DNA of 64,000 bases from Verrucomicrobia subdivision 3 bacterium UBA693 (GTDB taxonomy: Bacteria; Verrucomicrobiota; Verrucomicrobiia; Limisphaerales; UBA8199): positions 7,343-71,342 of the forward strand of contig DBMR01000078.1 of the NCBI GenBank assembly GCA_002298785.1, written 5' to 3'. The notes under the pieces were generated by a model. That model saw only the letters and a list, made by a program, of their open reading frames with translations. It made no database searches and was not told the origin of the DNA. The translations under genes were made by a program, and so were the position numbers. Positions 26,256-35,513 of the stretch are shown here, one piece after another (within the stretch, counting starts at the first letter, position 1; every line of letters starts with the position of its first letter).

Positions 26256-27512
26256 ATGCGCGACGAACAAATGGATGTTTTGATTGTTGGGGCGGGGCCG
26301 GTTGGTCTAATGGCGGGTCTGTTTCTAGCGCAGGCCGGAGTGAGCTTGCGGGTGATCGACCAGGAATCAGGGACTGCGGCGCGGAGCTATGGTTGCGCGT
26401 TACACTCGGCCAGTCTGAAACACCTGCAACAGCTCGGGTTGCTCGATACCGTTCTCGGCCTCGGGCGCAAAGTCTCGAAAGTGGCTTTCTACGAACGAGA
26501 AAACCGCAAAGCCGAACTCGATTTGGCCCAGGCGGGAGCCGAGTTTCCGTTCATGCTGATTTTGCCCCAGGACGAGTTCGAACGCATGTTAGTTGAAGCC
26601 CTGGAGTCCCGCACCGGCAAAGCCATCCTGTGGAATCACCGACTGGACGATTTTCAGACCGCCGGCGACAGAGTCCGATCCAGCGTCCAGGAACTGACCG
26701 GAACCTCCACCGGCTATGTCGTACCGCACTGGGAGACGGTGGTGAAACAGCGCTTTGACGTTCACTCGAGCTACGTAATTGGCGCCGATGGGCACCGCTC
26801 GTTGGTGCGCCAAAGGCTGGGAGTAGCTTCCATGGGCGGAACCCAACGGGAAGTGTTCGCCGCCTACGAATTCACAACCGACGAAGCCCCCTACGACGAG
26901 GTCCGGGTAGTCATGGACACGGATAGCAGCAGCGTACTCTGGCCGCTTCCGGGTAACAAGTGCCGCTGGGCGTTTCAATTGCTGCATTCTGAAGCAACTG
27001 AATTCCCTGACAAGGAACGAAGGGCGTTGCGGGTGTCCGATGAAACCACCGACCAGAAGATTCGGGACTTCGTGGCCGGGCTGGCCCAAAAGCGCGCCCC
27101 CTGGTTCAAGCTGTCCGTCAAGGAAGTGACCTGGTTTTCTGACGTGGTGTTTGAGCACCACTGCGTGAAGGAATTCGGTGCGGGCCGTTGCTGGCTGGCC
27201 GGCGATGCGGCGCATCAAACCGGCCCCGTGGGGGTGCAAAGCATGAATGCGGGATTTATTGAGGCAAAGGCGCTGGCAACGGCGTTCGGCAAAGGCCTGG
27301 AGGTGCGCGGCGGCGCGGATCTCCTGCAACAGTTCAATCGCGAGCACCAGGCCCGGTGGCAGCAATTGCTCGGGCTGACCGGCGGGCTCAAGCCGGCTGC
27401 AAACACCGATCCGTGGGTAAAAGCACGCGCGCCAAGATTGCTGGCCGACCTGCCCGCAATTGACGCGAGCCTGGAACGTTTGGCCGGTCAATTGAATCTG
27501 CAATTGGCTTGA
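26256..27512 (+). CDS. FAD-dependent aromatic-ring-type monooxygenase (PHBH fold)
   Basis: A 418-residue flavoprotein. The N-terminal Rossmann motif is VGAGPVGLMAGLFLAQAG, followed by an acidic residue in LRVIDQE that would contact ribose. The internal DG motif is GADGHRSLVRQRLG and the C-terminal FAD motif is GDAAHQTGPVGVQSMNAG, so all three class A monooxygenase signatures are present. Class A enzymes hydroxylate aromatic or polyketide substrates with NAD(P)H and O2. The substrate is not inferable; no aromatic catabolic genes are nearby. Confidence 0.85.
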   Translation: MRDEQMDVLIVGAGPVGLMAGLFLAQAGVSLRVIDQESGTAARSYGCALHSASLKHLQQLGLLDTVLGLGRKVSKVAFYERENRKAELDLAQAGAEFPFMLILPQDEFERMLVEALESRTGKAILWNHRLDDFQTAGDRVRSSVQELTGTSTGYVVPHWETVVKQRFDVHSSYVIGADGHRSLVRQRLGVASMGGTQREVFAAYEFTTDEAPYDEVRVVMDTDSSSVLWPLPGNKCRWAFQLLHSEATEFPDKERRALRVSDETTDQKIRDFVAGLAQKRAPWFKLSVKEVTWFSDVVFEHHCVKEFGAGRCWLAGDAAHQTGPVGVQSMNAGFIEAKALATAFGKGLEVRGGADLLQQFNREHQARWQQLLGLTGGLKPAANTDPWVKARAPRLLADLPAIDASLERLAGQLNLQLA

Positions 27513-27569
27513 GGCCCATAAGAGCTTTTTTTTCGACCGAACTCTGTTATAGTTAACGCAACTGAAGAT

Positions 27570-28679
27570 ATGCGACAATACGCCACACTAATCCAATTCG
27601 CTTTGCTGGGAGCGGCTTTGACCGTTTCCACCAGCGCTGTTGCACAAGCGCTGCCGGGAACTCCACCCGCGGCACCAACGCCAGCGGCACCAACGCCGAC
27701 CGCGCCTGCCGCCGTGCCAAAGATCGTCTTCGAGACCCCTATCTTCGATTTCGGCAAAGTGAAGATGGGCGAGGTGGTAAAGCATGTCTTTTACTTCACC
27801 AACATCGGCGCCGGCACCTTGAACATTAATAGCGTCCAACCTTCCTGCGGTTGCACCACGGCGGGAGAGTGGACTCGCCAGGTTGAACCCGGAAAGGTCG
27901 GGACCATTCCCGTCCAGTTCAATACCGCCAACTTCAACGGCCAGGTCTTTAAAACCGTGACGGTGGGGAGCACCGATCCGATGCAGCCGTCAGTGATGCT
28001 GCAAGTCAAAGGCACAATCTGGCGGCCAATTGATGTGAACCCGCAGTTTGCGATCCTGAACATTCCCATGGATGGTCCCGCCAGTTCGGCGATTGTGCGC
28101 GTGATCAACAACACCGAAGAACCGCTCACCCTGGCTCCGCCCGAAAGCAATAATCCAAAACTCTCCGCGACCCTGGTGACCAATCAACCCGGCAAGGAGT
28201 ATCAACTTGTGATCTCGGCGGTGCCGCCGCTGACCTCGGGTAATTTCCAAGGGCAAATCACGGCGAAGACTTCTTCCACCAATATGCCATTGTTGACCGT
28301 GACCGCCTGGGCCAACGTGCAACCGGCCGTCATGGTGATGCCGCCGCAAATCGTGCTGCCGCCACCCCCGTTGGGCAATGAAACCACGCCCACGATCACC
28401 ATTCAAAACAACAGCTCCGGGCTCATCCAGGTGTCCGATGTGGCGGTGAGCATTCCCAATCTCACTCCGCAAGTGCGCGAAGCCGTTCCGGGCAAGACTT
28501 TCAGCATCTCGGTAACGTTCCCTAAGGGATTTGAACTGCCGCCAAATACGCCGGCGGAATTGACCCTCAAGACCACGCACGCACAGGCCCCGGCTATCAA
28601 GATTCCCATTACGCAGATGCCCCATGCGGTTACCAGCGGCATCCCGGGCCCTGCCCCAGCCATCCCCGGGCACCAGTGA
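27570..28679 (+). CDS. Exported DUF1573 protein with Cys-Gly-Cys motif
   Basis: A 369-residue protein. A signal peptide (MRQYATLIQFALLGAALTVSTSAVA) is followed by a short Ala-Pro-Thr linker built from near-perfect DNA repeats. Residues about 50-140 form a DUF1573 immunoglobulin-like domain: FDFGKVKMGEVVKHVFYFTN and QPSCGCTTAGEW, with the characteristic CGC. Two further beta-sandwich segments follow. The protein is periplasmic or surface-exposed. Its stop overlaps the next start by four bases (GTGA), so it heads a three-gene operon with rhodanese and MauE-type proteins. The CGC motif may link it to thiol chemistry, but the function is unproven. Confidence 0.8.
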   Translation: MRQYATLIQFALLGAALTVSTSAVAQALPGTPPAAPTPAAPTPTAPAAVPKIVFETPIFDFGKVKMGEVVKHVFYFTNIGAGTLNINSVQPSCGCTTAGEWTRQVEPGKVGTIPVQFNTANFNGQVFKTVTVGSTDPMQPSVMLQVKGTIWRPIDVNPQFAILNIPMDGPASSAIVRVINNTEEPLTLAPPESNNPKLSATLVTNQPGKEYQLVISAVPPLTSGNFQGQITAKTSSTNMPLLTVTAWANVQPAVMVMPPQIVLPPPPLGNETTPTITIQNNSSGLIQVSDVAVSIPNLTPQVREAVPGKTFSISVTFPKGFELPPNTPAELTLKTTHAQAPAIKIPITQMPHAVTSGIPGPAPAIPGHQ

Positions 28680-29278
28680 AGCCTGTGCTCCTTGAAGGGT
28701 TGCTGGTCGCCATCCTTGGGATTCTGCTGGCCCTTGCCGCCAATGCGCTCTCCCCGCAAGGCCTGAGTTTGCAGCGCAATTACTTTCCGGCCCCAGCAGC
28801 CGCCACGAACGCGGTAACTCCTGGCGCCGGATCATTACCATTGGCTGGAACCTCCACCACCAACTCGGTGAGGGATCGGTTGCTGGCCAAAGGACTCCTA
28901 TTCGCCACCGCCGCAGACGCGAAGGCCGCCTTCGATGACCCCGCGTATCAGCAAGGCCTCATCATCTTCATCGATGCCCGCGCGGATGAACCCTACGCCA
29001 CCGCCCATATCCCTGGCGCCTGGCAACTGAACTATTACCACCCCGAAAAGCATCTCGCCGGAGTCCTGCCCGCCTGCATGTCGGCCCAGAAGATCATCAT
29101 CTATTGCACCGGCGGCGACTGTGAAGACAGCGAGTTTACCGCATTGCTGCTCAAGAACGGCGGTGTGCCGGCAGAGAGACTTTTTGTATTTGGTGGTGGC
29201 GTCACCGAATGGGCGGCGCAGCCGTGGCCGCTGGAATCGGGTGGCCGCAATAGCGGATTAATCAAATCCCGCCCATGA
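28676..29278 (+). CDS. Membrane-anchored rhodanese-domain protein
   Basis: A 200-residue protein starting at a GTG that overlaps the preceding stop (GTGA). An N-terminal hydrophobic segment (LLEGLLVAILGILLALAANA) serves as signal or anchor. The rhodanese domain spans about residues 75-190, with IIFIDARADEPYATAHIPGA and the active loop YCTGGDCEDS, which has the catalytic Cys plus a second Cys five residues later. Rhodaneses carry persulfide sulfur. An adjacent second Cys allows disulfide formation. The stop overlaps the MauE-like start (ATGA), so the three genes are translationally coupled. Confidence 0.85.
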   Translation: MKPVLLEGLLVAILGILLALAANALSPQGLSLQRNYFPAPAAATNAVTPGAGSLPLAGTSTTNSVRDRLLAKGLLFATAADAKAAFDDPAYQQGLIIFIDARADEPYATAHIPGAWQLNYYHPEKHLAGVLPACMSAQKIIIYCTGGDCEDSEFTALLLKNGGVPAERLFVFGGGVTEWAAQPWPLESGGRNSGLIKSRP

Positions 29279-29787
29279 CCGAAAACCACCATAGCCCCTC
29301 TGGGCGCACCTGGGACTGGCTCATGGTGCTCTGCCGATGGTTTTTGGGCGCGCATTTTATTTGGATGGGTTTAGTCAAGGCGTGGGATCCGGTGGGATTT
29401 CTAAAGCTGCTCCGGCAGTATGAACTGACTCAGCAGCCGCTGCTGCTGAATTCCATCGCAGGCGCTCTCCCCTGGTTCGAGGTGTTTTGCGGCGTGTTGC
29501 TGGTGCTGGGAGTGGCAGTTCGCGGAACGGCATTGCTCTGCCTAGGCATGCTCGTTCCCTTTACCGTCATCGTGCTGAAACGCGCCATGGAACTGTCCGC
29601 AACTCACCACCTGCCGTTTTGCCTGGTGAAATTTGACTGTGGCTGTGGCGCCGGCGAGGTGTTTATTTGCCGCAAGCTCCTCGAGAATTCCGTGCAGATA
29701 CTTGTCTCCAGCTTGCTGCTCAGCGGTCTCGGTCGAAGTATCTCCTGGCGTTACCAAATCTTTGGCAGCAAAGAGATCACCCGATAA
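29275..29787 (+). CDS. MauE/DoxX-family membrane protein with CGCG motif
   Basis: A 170-residue inner-membrane protein with four predicted helices (about residues 15-35, 60-80, 84-104 and 138-156). The order and the Trp/Gly-rich first helix (WFLGAHFIWMGLVKAWDP) fit the DoxX/MauE superfamily. Between helices 3 and 4 lies FDCGCGAGEVFICRKL, with three cysteines. MauE acts in methylamine dehydrogenase maturation and DoxX in redox or thiosulfate chemistry. The operon partners are a CGC-containing DUF1573 protein and a two-Cys rhodanese, so an envelope thiol or sulfur relay is plausible. Confidence 0.75.
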   Translation: MTENHHSPSGRTWDWLMVLCRWFLGAHFIWMGLVKAWDPVGFLKLLRQYELTQQPLLLNSIAGALPWFEVFCGVLLVLGVAVRGTALLCLGMLVPFTVIVLKRAMELSATHHLPFCLVKFDCGCGAGEVFICRKLLENSVQILVSSLLLSGLGRSISWRYQIFGSKEITR

Positions 29788-29808
29788 TCCGTTATTGACC
29801 AAAAGACG

Positions 29809-29840
29809 ATGAGCCGCCCCGGTCGCCCGGAGCGGCTCAT
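29809..29840. terminator. Bidirectional terminator between mauE-like gene and ppdK
   Basis: A 14-bp stem, ATGAGCCGCCCCGG with CCGGAGCGGCTCAT (one mismatch), and a TCGC loop lie between two convergent genes. On the minus strand the stem is followed by CGTCTTTTGG, a short T-tract suited to ppdK. Confidence 0.75.
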
Positions 29841-29887
29841 TGAATCTGGAGCTGATCGCCTGTTCAGGCGGTGGCAGCTTGCCTTAC

Positions 29888-32641
29888 TTACTTCTTCTTG
29901 GCCGGCTTCGCCGCGGCGGCCGATTCGTCCTCGAGGGCGGCCTGAGCGGCAGCCAGACGAGCGACGGGCACGCGGAACGGCGAGCAGCTCACGTAGGTGA
30001 GGCCGATGCGATGGCAGAACTTGACGGAGTCAGGGTCACCACCGTGTTCACCGCAGATGCCGAGCTTGATGCCAGGGCGGCTCTTGTTGCCCTTTTCGAC
30101 GGCAATCTTCATGAGCTGGCCAACGCCGGTCTGGTCGATGGAAGCAAACGGATTCTTCCGGACGATTTCGAGCTCGGTGTACGGCGGCAGGAAGGAGCCC
30201 GAGTCGTCGCGGCTCATGCCCAGCGCGGTCTGCGTCAGGTCGTTGGTGCCGAAGCTGAAGAACTCAGCGGTCTGCGCGATCTCGTCGGCGGTGAGGGCAC
30301 CGCGCGGCACTTCGATCATCGTGCCGACCATGTAGTTCAGTTTGACCTTCTTCTCGGCCATTACTGCCTTCGCGACGCGATGCACGACTTCGACCTGGAG
30401 GTCGAGTTCCTTCTTGAACCCGACGAGCGGGATCATGACTTCGGGTTTGACCTTGATGCCAGCCTTCTGGACTTCAGCCGCGGCTTCGAACACCGCGCGA
30501 GCCTGCATCTCGGAGATTTCCGGATACACCAGGCCCAGGCGGCAGCCACGGAAACCAAGCATCGGGTTGAACTCATGCAGTTCTTTCACGCGCTGCTTAA
30601 TCTTCTCCACGGGCACGCCCATCTTGTCGGCGAGGTCCTGCTGCGCCTTGTCTTCGTGCGGCAGGAACTCATGCAGGGGCGGATCGAGGAAGCGAATGGT
30701 CGCTGGGAATCCTTTGAGGGCCTTGAAGATGCCCACGAAGTCACCCTTCTGATAAGGCAGCAACTTGGCGAGCGCAGCTTTACGAGCCTCGAGGTTATCC
30801 GCGAGGATCATTTCGCGCATGGCGTCGATGCGGTTGCCTTCGAAGAACATGTGCTCAGTACGGGTCAGGCCGATGCCGGTAGCGCCGAACGCGAGCGCGT
30901 TTTCGGTCTGCTCGGGCGTGTCGGCATTGGTGCGCACCTGGAGCTTGCTGACTTTCGAGCACCAGTTCATCAGCGTGCTGTACATCCCGTAAGTGGTGCT
31001 CTTCTTCGGATCGAGGCTCTTCTCAACGAGCACCTGAACGATTTCGGAAGCGGCTGTCGGGATCTGACCGCCATAAACATTGCCCGCGGTGCCGTTGATG
31101 GAAAGAAAATCACCTTCTTTGAACACCTGGCCGTCAACAGTGAGGGTCTTGGCCCCGTAATCGATCTGAAGCGCACCCGCGCCGCAGACGCAAACTTTAC
31201 CCATTTGGCGCGCAACCAGCGCGGCGTGCGAACTGACACCGCCCTTGGCCGTCAGGATGCCTTCGGAGGCAATCATACCGCGGAGATCTTCCGGGGTGGT
31301 TTCATTCCGGACCAGGAGCACCTTCTCACCCTTCGCCGCGGCGGCATCCGCGCGATCGGCATTCAGGTACATCTTGCCGGAAGCGGCACCGGGACCGGCG
31401 GGGAGACCCTTGGCAAGGACCTTGGCGCCCTTCTCGGCTTTCGCGTCGAAGATCGGGGCGAGGAGCTGGTCGAGTTGATCGGCCGGGTTGCGCTTGATAG
31501 CGGTCTTCCAGTCGATGAGCTTTTCCTTCGTCATGTCCATGGAGAACTTGAGCGCGGCGAACGCCGTACGCTTGCCGTTACGGGTCTGGAGCATGAACAC
31601 CTTGCCGTCCTGAATGGTGAACTCGAAGTCCTGCACATCCTTGAAATGCTTCTCGAGGGTGGCACGGATGTTATTGAGTTCCTTGTAGGCGGCCGGCATC
31701 TCCTTATCGAGCTGCGCGACAGGTTCCGGGGTCCGGACGCCGGCGACGACGTCTTCGCCCTGGGCGTTGATGAGGAATTCACCGTAGAATTCCTTCTCAC
31801 CGTTGGCCGGGTTGCGGGTGAAGGCCACGCCGGAACCAGAGGTGTCACCGGTGTTGCCGTAAACCATCGCCTGCACGTTAACCGCGGTTCCCCATTCGGA
31901 GGGGATGTTGTACTTGCGGCGATAAACGATCGCGCGATCGTTCATCCAGGAACCGAACACGGCACCAGCCGCGCCCCACAACTGCTTCCAGGGATCCTGC
32001 GGAAACTCCTTGCCCGTGCGCTCCTTGATCAACGCTTTGAAGCGGACGACCAATTCCTGTTGGTCGGCGGCGGTGAGCTTGGAATCTTCGATGTCGGCAT
32101 CGTACTTCTCGTGTTTGAAACCGTGAATGACGACTTCGAAGGGCTCGTGATCCTCGTCCTTGCCTTTTTGAACGCCCATGACGACGTCACCATACATCTG
32201 AACGAAGCGGCGATAGCAGTCCCAGGCGAACCGCTCATTTTGAGTGGCCTTGACCAGCGCGAGCACGGTCTGGTCATTCAGACCGAGATTGAGGATCGTG
32301 TCCATCATGCCGGGCATGGAATCGCGGGCGCCCGAGCGGACGGAAACGAGGAGGGGCATAGCCGTCTTGTCACCAAACTTCGTGCCCATGATCTTCTCGA
32401 TGAAGGCAACGCCATCCTTGACCTGGGCATCCAACACCTTTGGATAGGTCTTCTTATTATCGTAATAATAAGTGCAGACTTCCGTGGTGATGGTGAATCC
32501 CGGGGGCACCGGCAGCCCGATGCGGCTCATTTCGGCCAGGTTCGCGCCTTTGCCACCCAACAGGGGCTTCATGCCGCCGTTGCCGTCGGCCTTCTTGTTG
32601 CCAAATAGATAAACGTATTTTGCAGGTTTGTTCGTTGCCAT
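29888..32641 (-). CDS. ppdK: Pyruvate, phosphate dikinase
   Basis: A 917-residue, three-domain enzyme of full family length. The N-terminal ATP-grasp region has LLGGKGANLAEM and VRSGARDSMPGMMDTILNLG. The swivelling phosphohistidine domain has GGVSSHAALVARQMGK, with phospho-accepting His472. The C-terminal PEP/pyruvate barrel has GIGLTRTEHMF, LGFRGCRLG and FSFGTNDLTQTALGMSRDD. A Lys/Ala-rich tail follows. It interconverts pyruvate, ATP and Pi with PEP, AMP and PPi in the cytosol. With the malic enzyme encoded at 40015-41730 it would supply PEP for gluconeogenesis or act in PPi-linked glycolysis. Confidence 0.98.
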   Translation of the reverse strand: MATNKPAKYVYLFGNKKADGNGGMKPLLGGKGANLAEMSRIGLPVPPGFTITTEVCTYYYDNKKTYPKVLDAQVKDGVAFIEKIMGTKFGDKTAMPLLVSVRSGARDSMPGMMDTILNLGLNDQTVLALVKATQNERFAWDCYRRFVQMYGDVVMGVQKGKDEDHEPFEVVIHGFKHEKYDADIEDSKLTAADQQELVVRFKALIKERTGKEFPQDPWKQLWGAAGAVFGSWMNDRAIVYRRKYNIPSEWGTAVNVQAMVYGNTGDTSGSGVAFTRNPANGEKEFYGEFLINAQGEDVVAGVRTPEPVAQLDKEMPAAYKELNNIRATLEKHFKDVQDFEFTIQDGKVFMLQTRNGKRTAFAALKFSMDMTKEKLIDWKTAIKRNPADQLDQLLAPIFDAKAEKGAKVLAKGLPAGPGAASGKMYLNADRADAAAAKGEKVLLVRNETTPEDLRGMIASEGILTAKGGVSSHAALVARQMGKVCVCGAGALQIDYGAKTLTVDGQVFKEGDFLSINGTAGNVYGGQIPTAASEIVQVLVEKSLDPKKSTTYGMYSTLMNWCSKVSKLQVRTNADTPEQTENALAFGATGIGLTRTEHMFFEGNRIDAMREMILADNLEARKAALAKLLPYQKGDFVGIFKALKGFPATIRFLDPPLHEFLPHEDKAQQDLADKMGVPVEKIKQRVKELHEFNPMLGFRGCRLGLVYPEISEMQARAVFEAAAEVQKAGIKVKPEVMIPLVGFKKELDLQVEVVHRVAKAVMAEKKVKLNYMVGTMIEVPRGALTADEIAQTAEFFSFGTNDLTQTALGMSRDDSGSFLPPYTELEIVRKNPFASIDQTGVGQLMKIAVEKGNKSRPGIKLGICGEHGGDPDSVKFCHRIGLTYVSCSPFRVPVARLAAAQAALEDESAAAAKPAKKK

Positions 32642-32918
32642 ATTTAATTCAATTCAGATAAACGGTTTCGATGGAGCATTTCCCAAGAAACAGCGCGCCG
32701 AATCTAACAAACGTCGGCAGAGTGTCAACGGATGAGTGTGCAGCCCCTTTTGCTGGAGATTGCACCCAAACCACTGCCGATAAGCAGTTTATGCCTTACT
32801 TATCAACTCCTGTCATCCCCTACGCAAAAAACGCTAAGTCTTCCACAAAATATGGTCGTCTCACAGGAGTTTGCCATTTATCGTTCCCCCACCCGCGGTT
32901 TTGGATACTCTATACCGG

Positions 32919-34025
32919 ATGAACGAACCGAAACCGCTTGTGCAGGCTGACCGCACCTATGCGCTGCTGGAGGGCCGCAAGCTCTCCTATTTCTCTGGTT
33001 GCGATTACTTCCGGCTGGCCTCGCATCTCCAGGTCATTGAGGCTGCACGGAGCGCCGCGCAGGATTTCGGTCTCTCAGTCTCAGCTTCCCGGTTGACCAC
33101 CGGGAATCATCCCTTGTTGGCGGAAGCTGAGCAAACGCTGCGTGAATACTTTTCCGCGGAAGACGCTCTGCTGGTGTCGGCCGGATATTTCGGCGACCTG
33201 GTAGTGGCGCAAGCATTGGCCGGGATGTTTTCGCATGTCTTGATCGATGAAGCGGCGCACCCAGCTTTACAGGATGCCGCGCAGTTCCTGAACGCCCCGA
33301 CGATCAAGTTCAAACATTTGCAGCCAGCCGAGGTGGAGCGGATTGTGGCTCGCATCGGCAGGCAGGCGAAATTCATTTTGCTCACAGACGGCATGTATTC
33401 GAATGATGGCGCAGCGGCGCCGCTGCGCGATTACCTGCGAGTCCTGCCCAAAGACGCCCTGTTGCTGGTGGACGATGCGCATGGAGCAGGCGTGCTAGGC
33501 ACTGCCGGTCGAGGCACGCCGGAGCATTGTGGGGTGTCGCGAACGCGAGTGATCCAAACGACCACCTTGAGCAAGGCCTTCGGCAGCGGCGGCGGCGTGG
33601 TGTTGGCCGATCGCGCCATCCGGCAACGCATCTTGCGCCACAGCCGATTGTTTGTCGGGAGCACGCCCCCGCCCTTGCCGATCGTCGCCGCCGCTCTGAC
33701 TGCGACCCGTCTTTTGCGCCGCCAGAAAGGATTCCTGCGACGGCTGCGGAAAAACAGTACCTGGTTAAAGTCCGGTCTCCGGAGAGAAGGCGTGCACCTG
33801 CCGGAAACTCCCGGACCCATCATCCCGATTCTGCCCGCGACCACGGCGGAAGCGAACGCTTTGCACCGCGAACTGCTGGCCGCCGAAATTCTTCCCCCAT
33901 TTATCAAATATCCTGGCGGACCGGAAAACGGGTATTTCCGCTTTGTCATCTCCAGTGAGCACACGGCTGATCAGCTAAACGTCCTGCTGGCGGTGCTCGT
34001 CAATCATGCGCGGAAATTCTTGTGA
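32919..34025 (+). CDS. BioF/KBL-type PLP-dependent acyl-CoA:amino acid synthase family protein
   Basis: A 368-residue fold-type I PLP enzyme from the ATG at 32919 (MNEPKPLVQADRTYALLEG); the frame is open upstream to 32871. Features are YFSGCDYFRLASHLQV, SRLTTGNHPLLAEAEQTLREYF, the glycine-rich DDAHGAGVLGTAGRGTPEH, and the PLP lysine in TTTLSKAFGSGGG. This fits the alpha-oxoamine synthase family (8-amino-7-oxononanoate synthase, 2-amino-3-ketobutyrate CoA ligase). No bioA, bioB or bioD genes are adjacent, so biotin synthesis is likely but not proven. It is transcribed divergently from ppdK with 277 bases between. Confidence 0.85.
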   Translation: MNEPKPLVQADRTYALLEGRKLSYFSGCDYFRLASHLQVIEAARSAAQDFGLSVSASRLTTGNHPLLAEAEQTLREYFSAEDALLVSAGYFGDLVVAQALAGMFSHVLIDEAAHPALQDAAQFLNAPTIKFKHLQPAEVERIVARIGRQAKFILLTDGMYSNDGAAAPLRDYLRVLPKDALLLVDDAHGAGVLGTAGRGTPEHCGVSRTRVIQTTTLSKAFGSGGGVVLADRAIRQRILRHSRLFVGSTPPPLPIVAAALTATRLLRRQKGFLRRLRKNSTWLKSGLRREGVHLPETPGPIIPILPATTAEANALHRELLAAEILPPFIKYPGGPENGYFRFVISSEHTADQLNVLLAVLVNHARKFL

Positions 34026-34086
34026 TTTTCTTAATATCCGATATGAATGTCGGCGAACCCGATTACGTCTCAAAAGAAATTAGATC

Positions 34087-34806
34087 ATGAAACAGTTAAC
34101 CCTCGTCTCCCCCGGCCGTTGGTGGCTCGCTCTCACCTTTGTCGCCTTCAGCACGTTTGCCCAGAACAACGTCATCCAGCCGTTTAATGGCAAGAATCTG
34201 GACGGCTGGACCCCGAAAGTCGAAGGCTCGACCAAAAGTCAATGGACCGTCGGAACGGCGCGTATCGACCCTGCCGACCCGAAGAAACTCGTGGTGACGC
34301 CCGGAGGCCATGAACTGGTGAATGTCACTTCCGGCCATGGTCAGAGCGTCGACCTCTACAGCACCGCTCTGCACGGAGATGCGATTATTTCCCTCGAGGT
34401 GATGGTCCCCAAAGAATCCAATAGCGGGATTTACGTGATGGGTGAATACGAAGTCCAGGTGCTCGACAGTTTTGGTAAAGACTCTAACCCCGGCCCTGGC
34501 GACATGGGAGCCATCTATGGTGCCCAACCGCCGAGTCATCCCAAATACCGCGCGCCCGGAGAATGGAATACGTATGAAATCCATTGGCAGGCTCCCAAGT
34601 TTAATGCGGAGGGTAACAAGACCGCCAATGGCAAATTCATCAAAATCGTCCTGAACGGCGTCACCATCCATGAAAACCTGGAGATGAAAGGCCCCACCCC
34701 GGGCGGGGTGGATGGAAAAGAGAAATCCCGCGCCCCGTTGATGTTCCAGGGCAATCACGGCCCGGTTTCCTACCGGAATATCAAGATCTCTCCGTTGAAG
34801 AGCTGA
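34087..34806 (+). CDS. Secreted DUF1080 (3-keto-glycoside hydrolase-type) protein
   Basis: A 239-residue protein with a signal peptide (about residues 1-26). The mature part is a single DUF1080 concanavalin-like domain: FNGKNLDGWTPK, LYSTALHGDAIISLEVMVPK, ESNSGIYVMGEYEVQVLDS, GEWNTYEIHWQAPKF and APLMFQGNHGPVSYRNIKI. Some DUF1080 proteins hydrolyse 3-keto-disaccharides made by Gfo/Idh-type dehydrogenases, and they are strongly expanded in Verrucomicrobiota and Planctomycetota. A Tat-exported Gfo/Idh protein is encoded at 61537-62919, but the two are not linked here. Confidence 0.88.
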   Translation: MKQLTLVSPGRWWLALTFVAFSTFAQNNVIQPFNGKNLDGWTPKVEGSTKSQWTVGTARIDPADPKKLVVTPGGHELVNVTSGHGQSVDLYSTALHGDAIISLEVMVPKESNSGIYVMGEYEVQVLDSFGKDSNPGPGDMGAIYGAQPPSHPKYRAPGEWNTYEIHWQAPKFNAEGNKTANGKFIKIVLNGVTIHENLEMKGPTPGGVDGKEKSRAPLMFQGNHGPVSYRNIKISPLKS

Positions 34807-34916
34807 ACCTGGGGAGCGCCCCCCCCAACACACCATCATCCTAGGTCTCCTGAACCGGGAAACGGGCGAGTTCTGCGTCGGGCGGATGCGCTCACGGTGG
34901 ATTTGTGGTAAAAATT

Positions 34917-35291
34917 ATGATGCGAGTTTTAGTTGCCCTAATTCTTGCGGCGGTATTGGCAGGCTGCGCGACATCCGATACCACCGGCAGCGCCGCCAAA
35001 GCCACGAAGGCACCGCGATCCCAACCAACCACGCTGATTCTTGATGTGCGTACCCCGCAGGAGTTTTCCGCCAATCACTTGCCTGGAGCGATCAATCTGC
35101 CGCTGGCAGAACTCGAGTCGCGCATCAGCACCGTGGCTCCCGCAAAGAATCAGCCCATCGTGGTGCATTGCCAATCGGGAGGCCGCAGCACCACTGCCAA
35201 AGCTAAACTCGATCAACTCGGCTACACGCAGGTGCGTAATCTGGGCTCAATCGCCAACGCCCGCCTGGTGCTGAACCTGCCTGAAAAATGA
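34917..35291 (+). CDS. Rhodanese-domain lipoprotein
   Basis: A 124-residue protein from the ATG at 34917; a GTG at 34905 is also possible. The N-terminus MMRVLVALILAAVLAGCAT is a lipoprotein signal with lipobox LAGC. The rhodanese domain has LILDVRTPQEFSANHLPGAINLPL and the active loop VVHCQSGGRS, with the catalytic Cys. It probably faces the periplasm, tethered by lipid. It differs from the rhodanese encoded at 28676-29278 in having a one-Cys active loop and no transmembrane anchor. Confidence 0.88.
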   Translation: MMRVLVALILAAVLAGCATSDTTGSAAKATKAPRSQPTTLILDVRTPQEFSANHLPGAINLPLAELESRISTVAPAKNQPIVVHCQSGGRSTTAKAKLDQLGYTQVRNLGSIANARLVLNLPEK

Positions 35292-35513
35292 GCCTGGGGC
35301 CGGAGAATTGCCGTACTATGCCCCCCGAGCCCAGCCCCACCTTGGTTTTGCACCAGCGGTCGTGGCGGTGGTTCCTGTCTCCGATCCTCTCTCTCAATTC
35401 GCCAGCAATAGAGGCCTCCCTCCCACACCTAAAGAATCATCGCCTCAGACTGGCTAAATTCCCCGGTGCAGCCATAATGAGGTCCGGCAAACGCGCCGTC
35501 GCATGGGAAACGC

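Noticed and set aside
29840..32608. 922-codon plus-strand open frame opposite ppdK
   Set aside because: Antisense shadow of a GC-rich, highly conserved gene; the composition is typical of reverse-strand reading and it has no recognisable domain.
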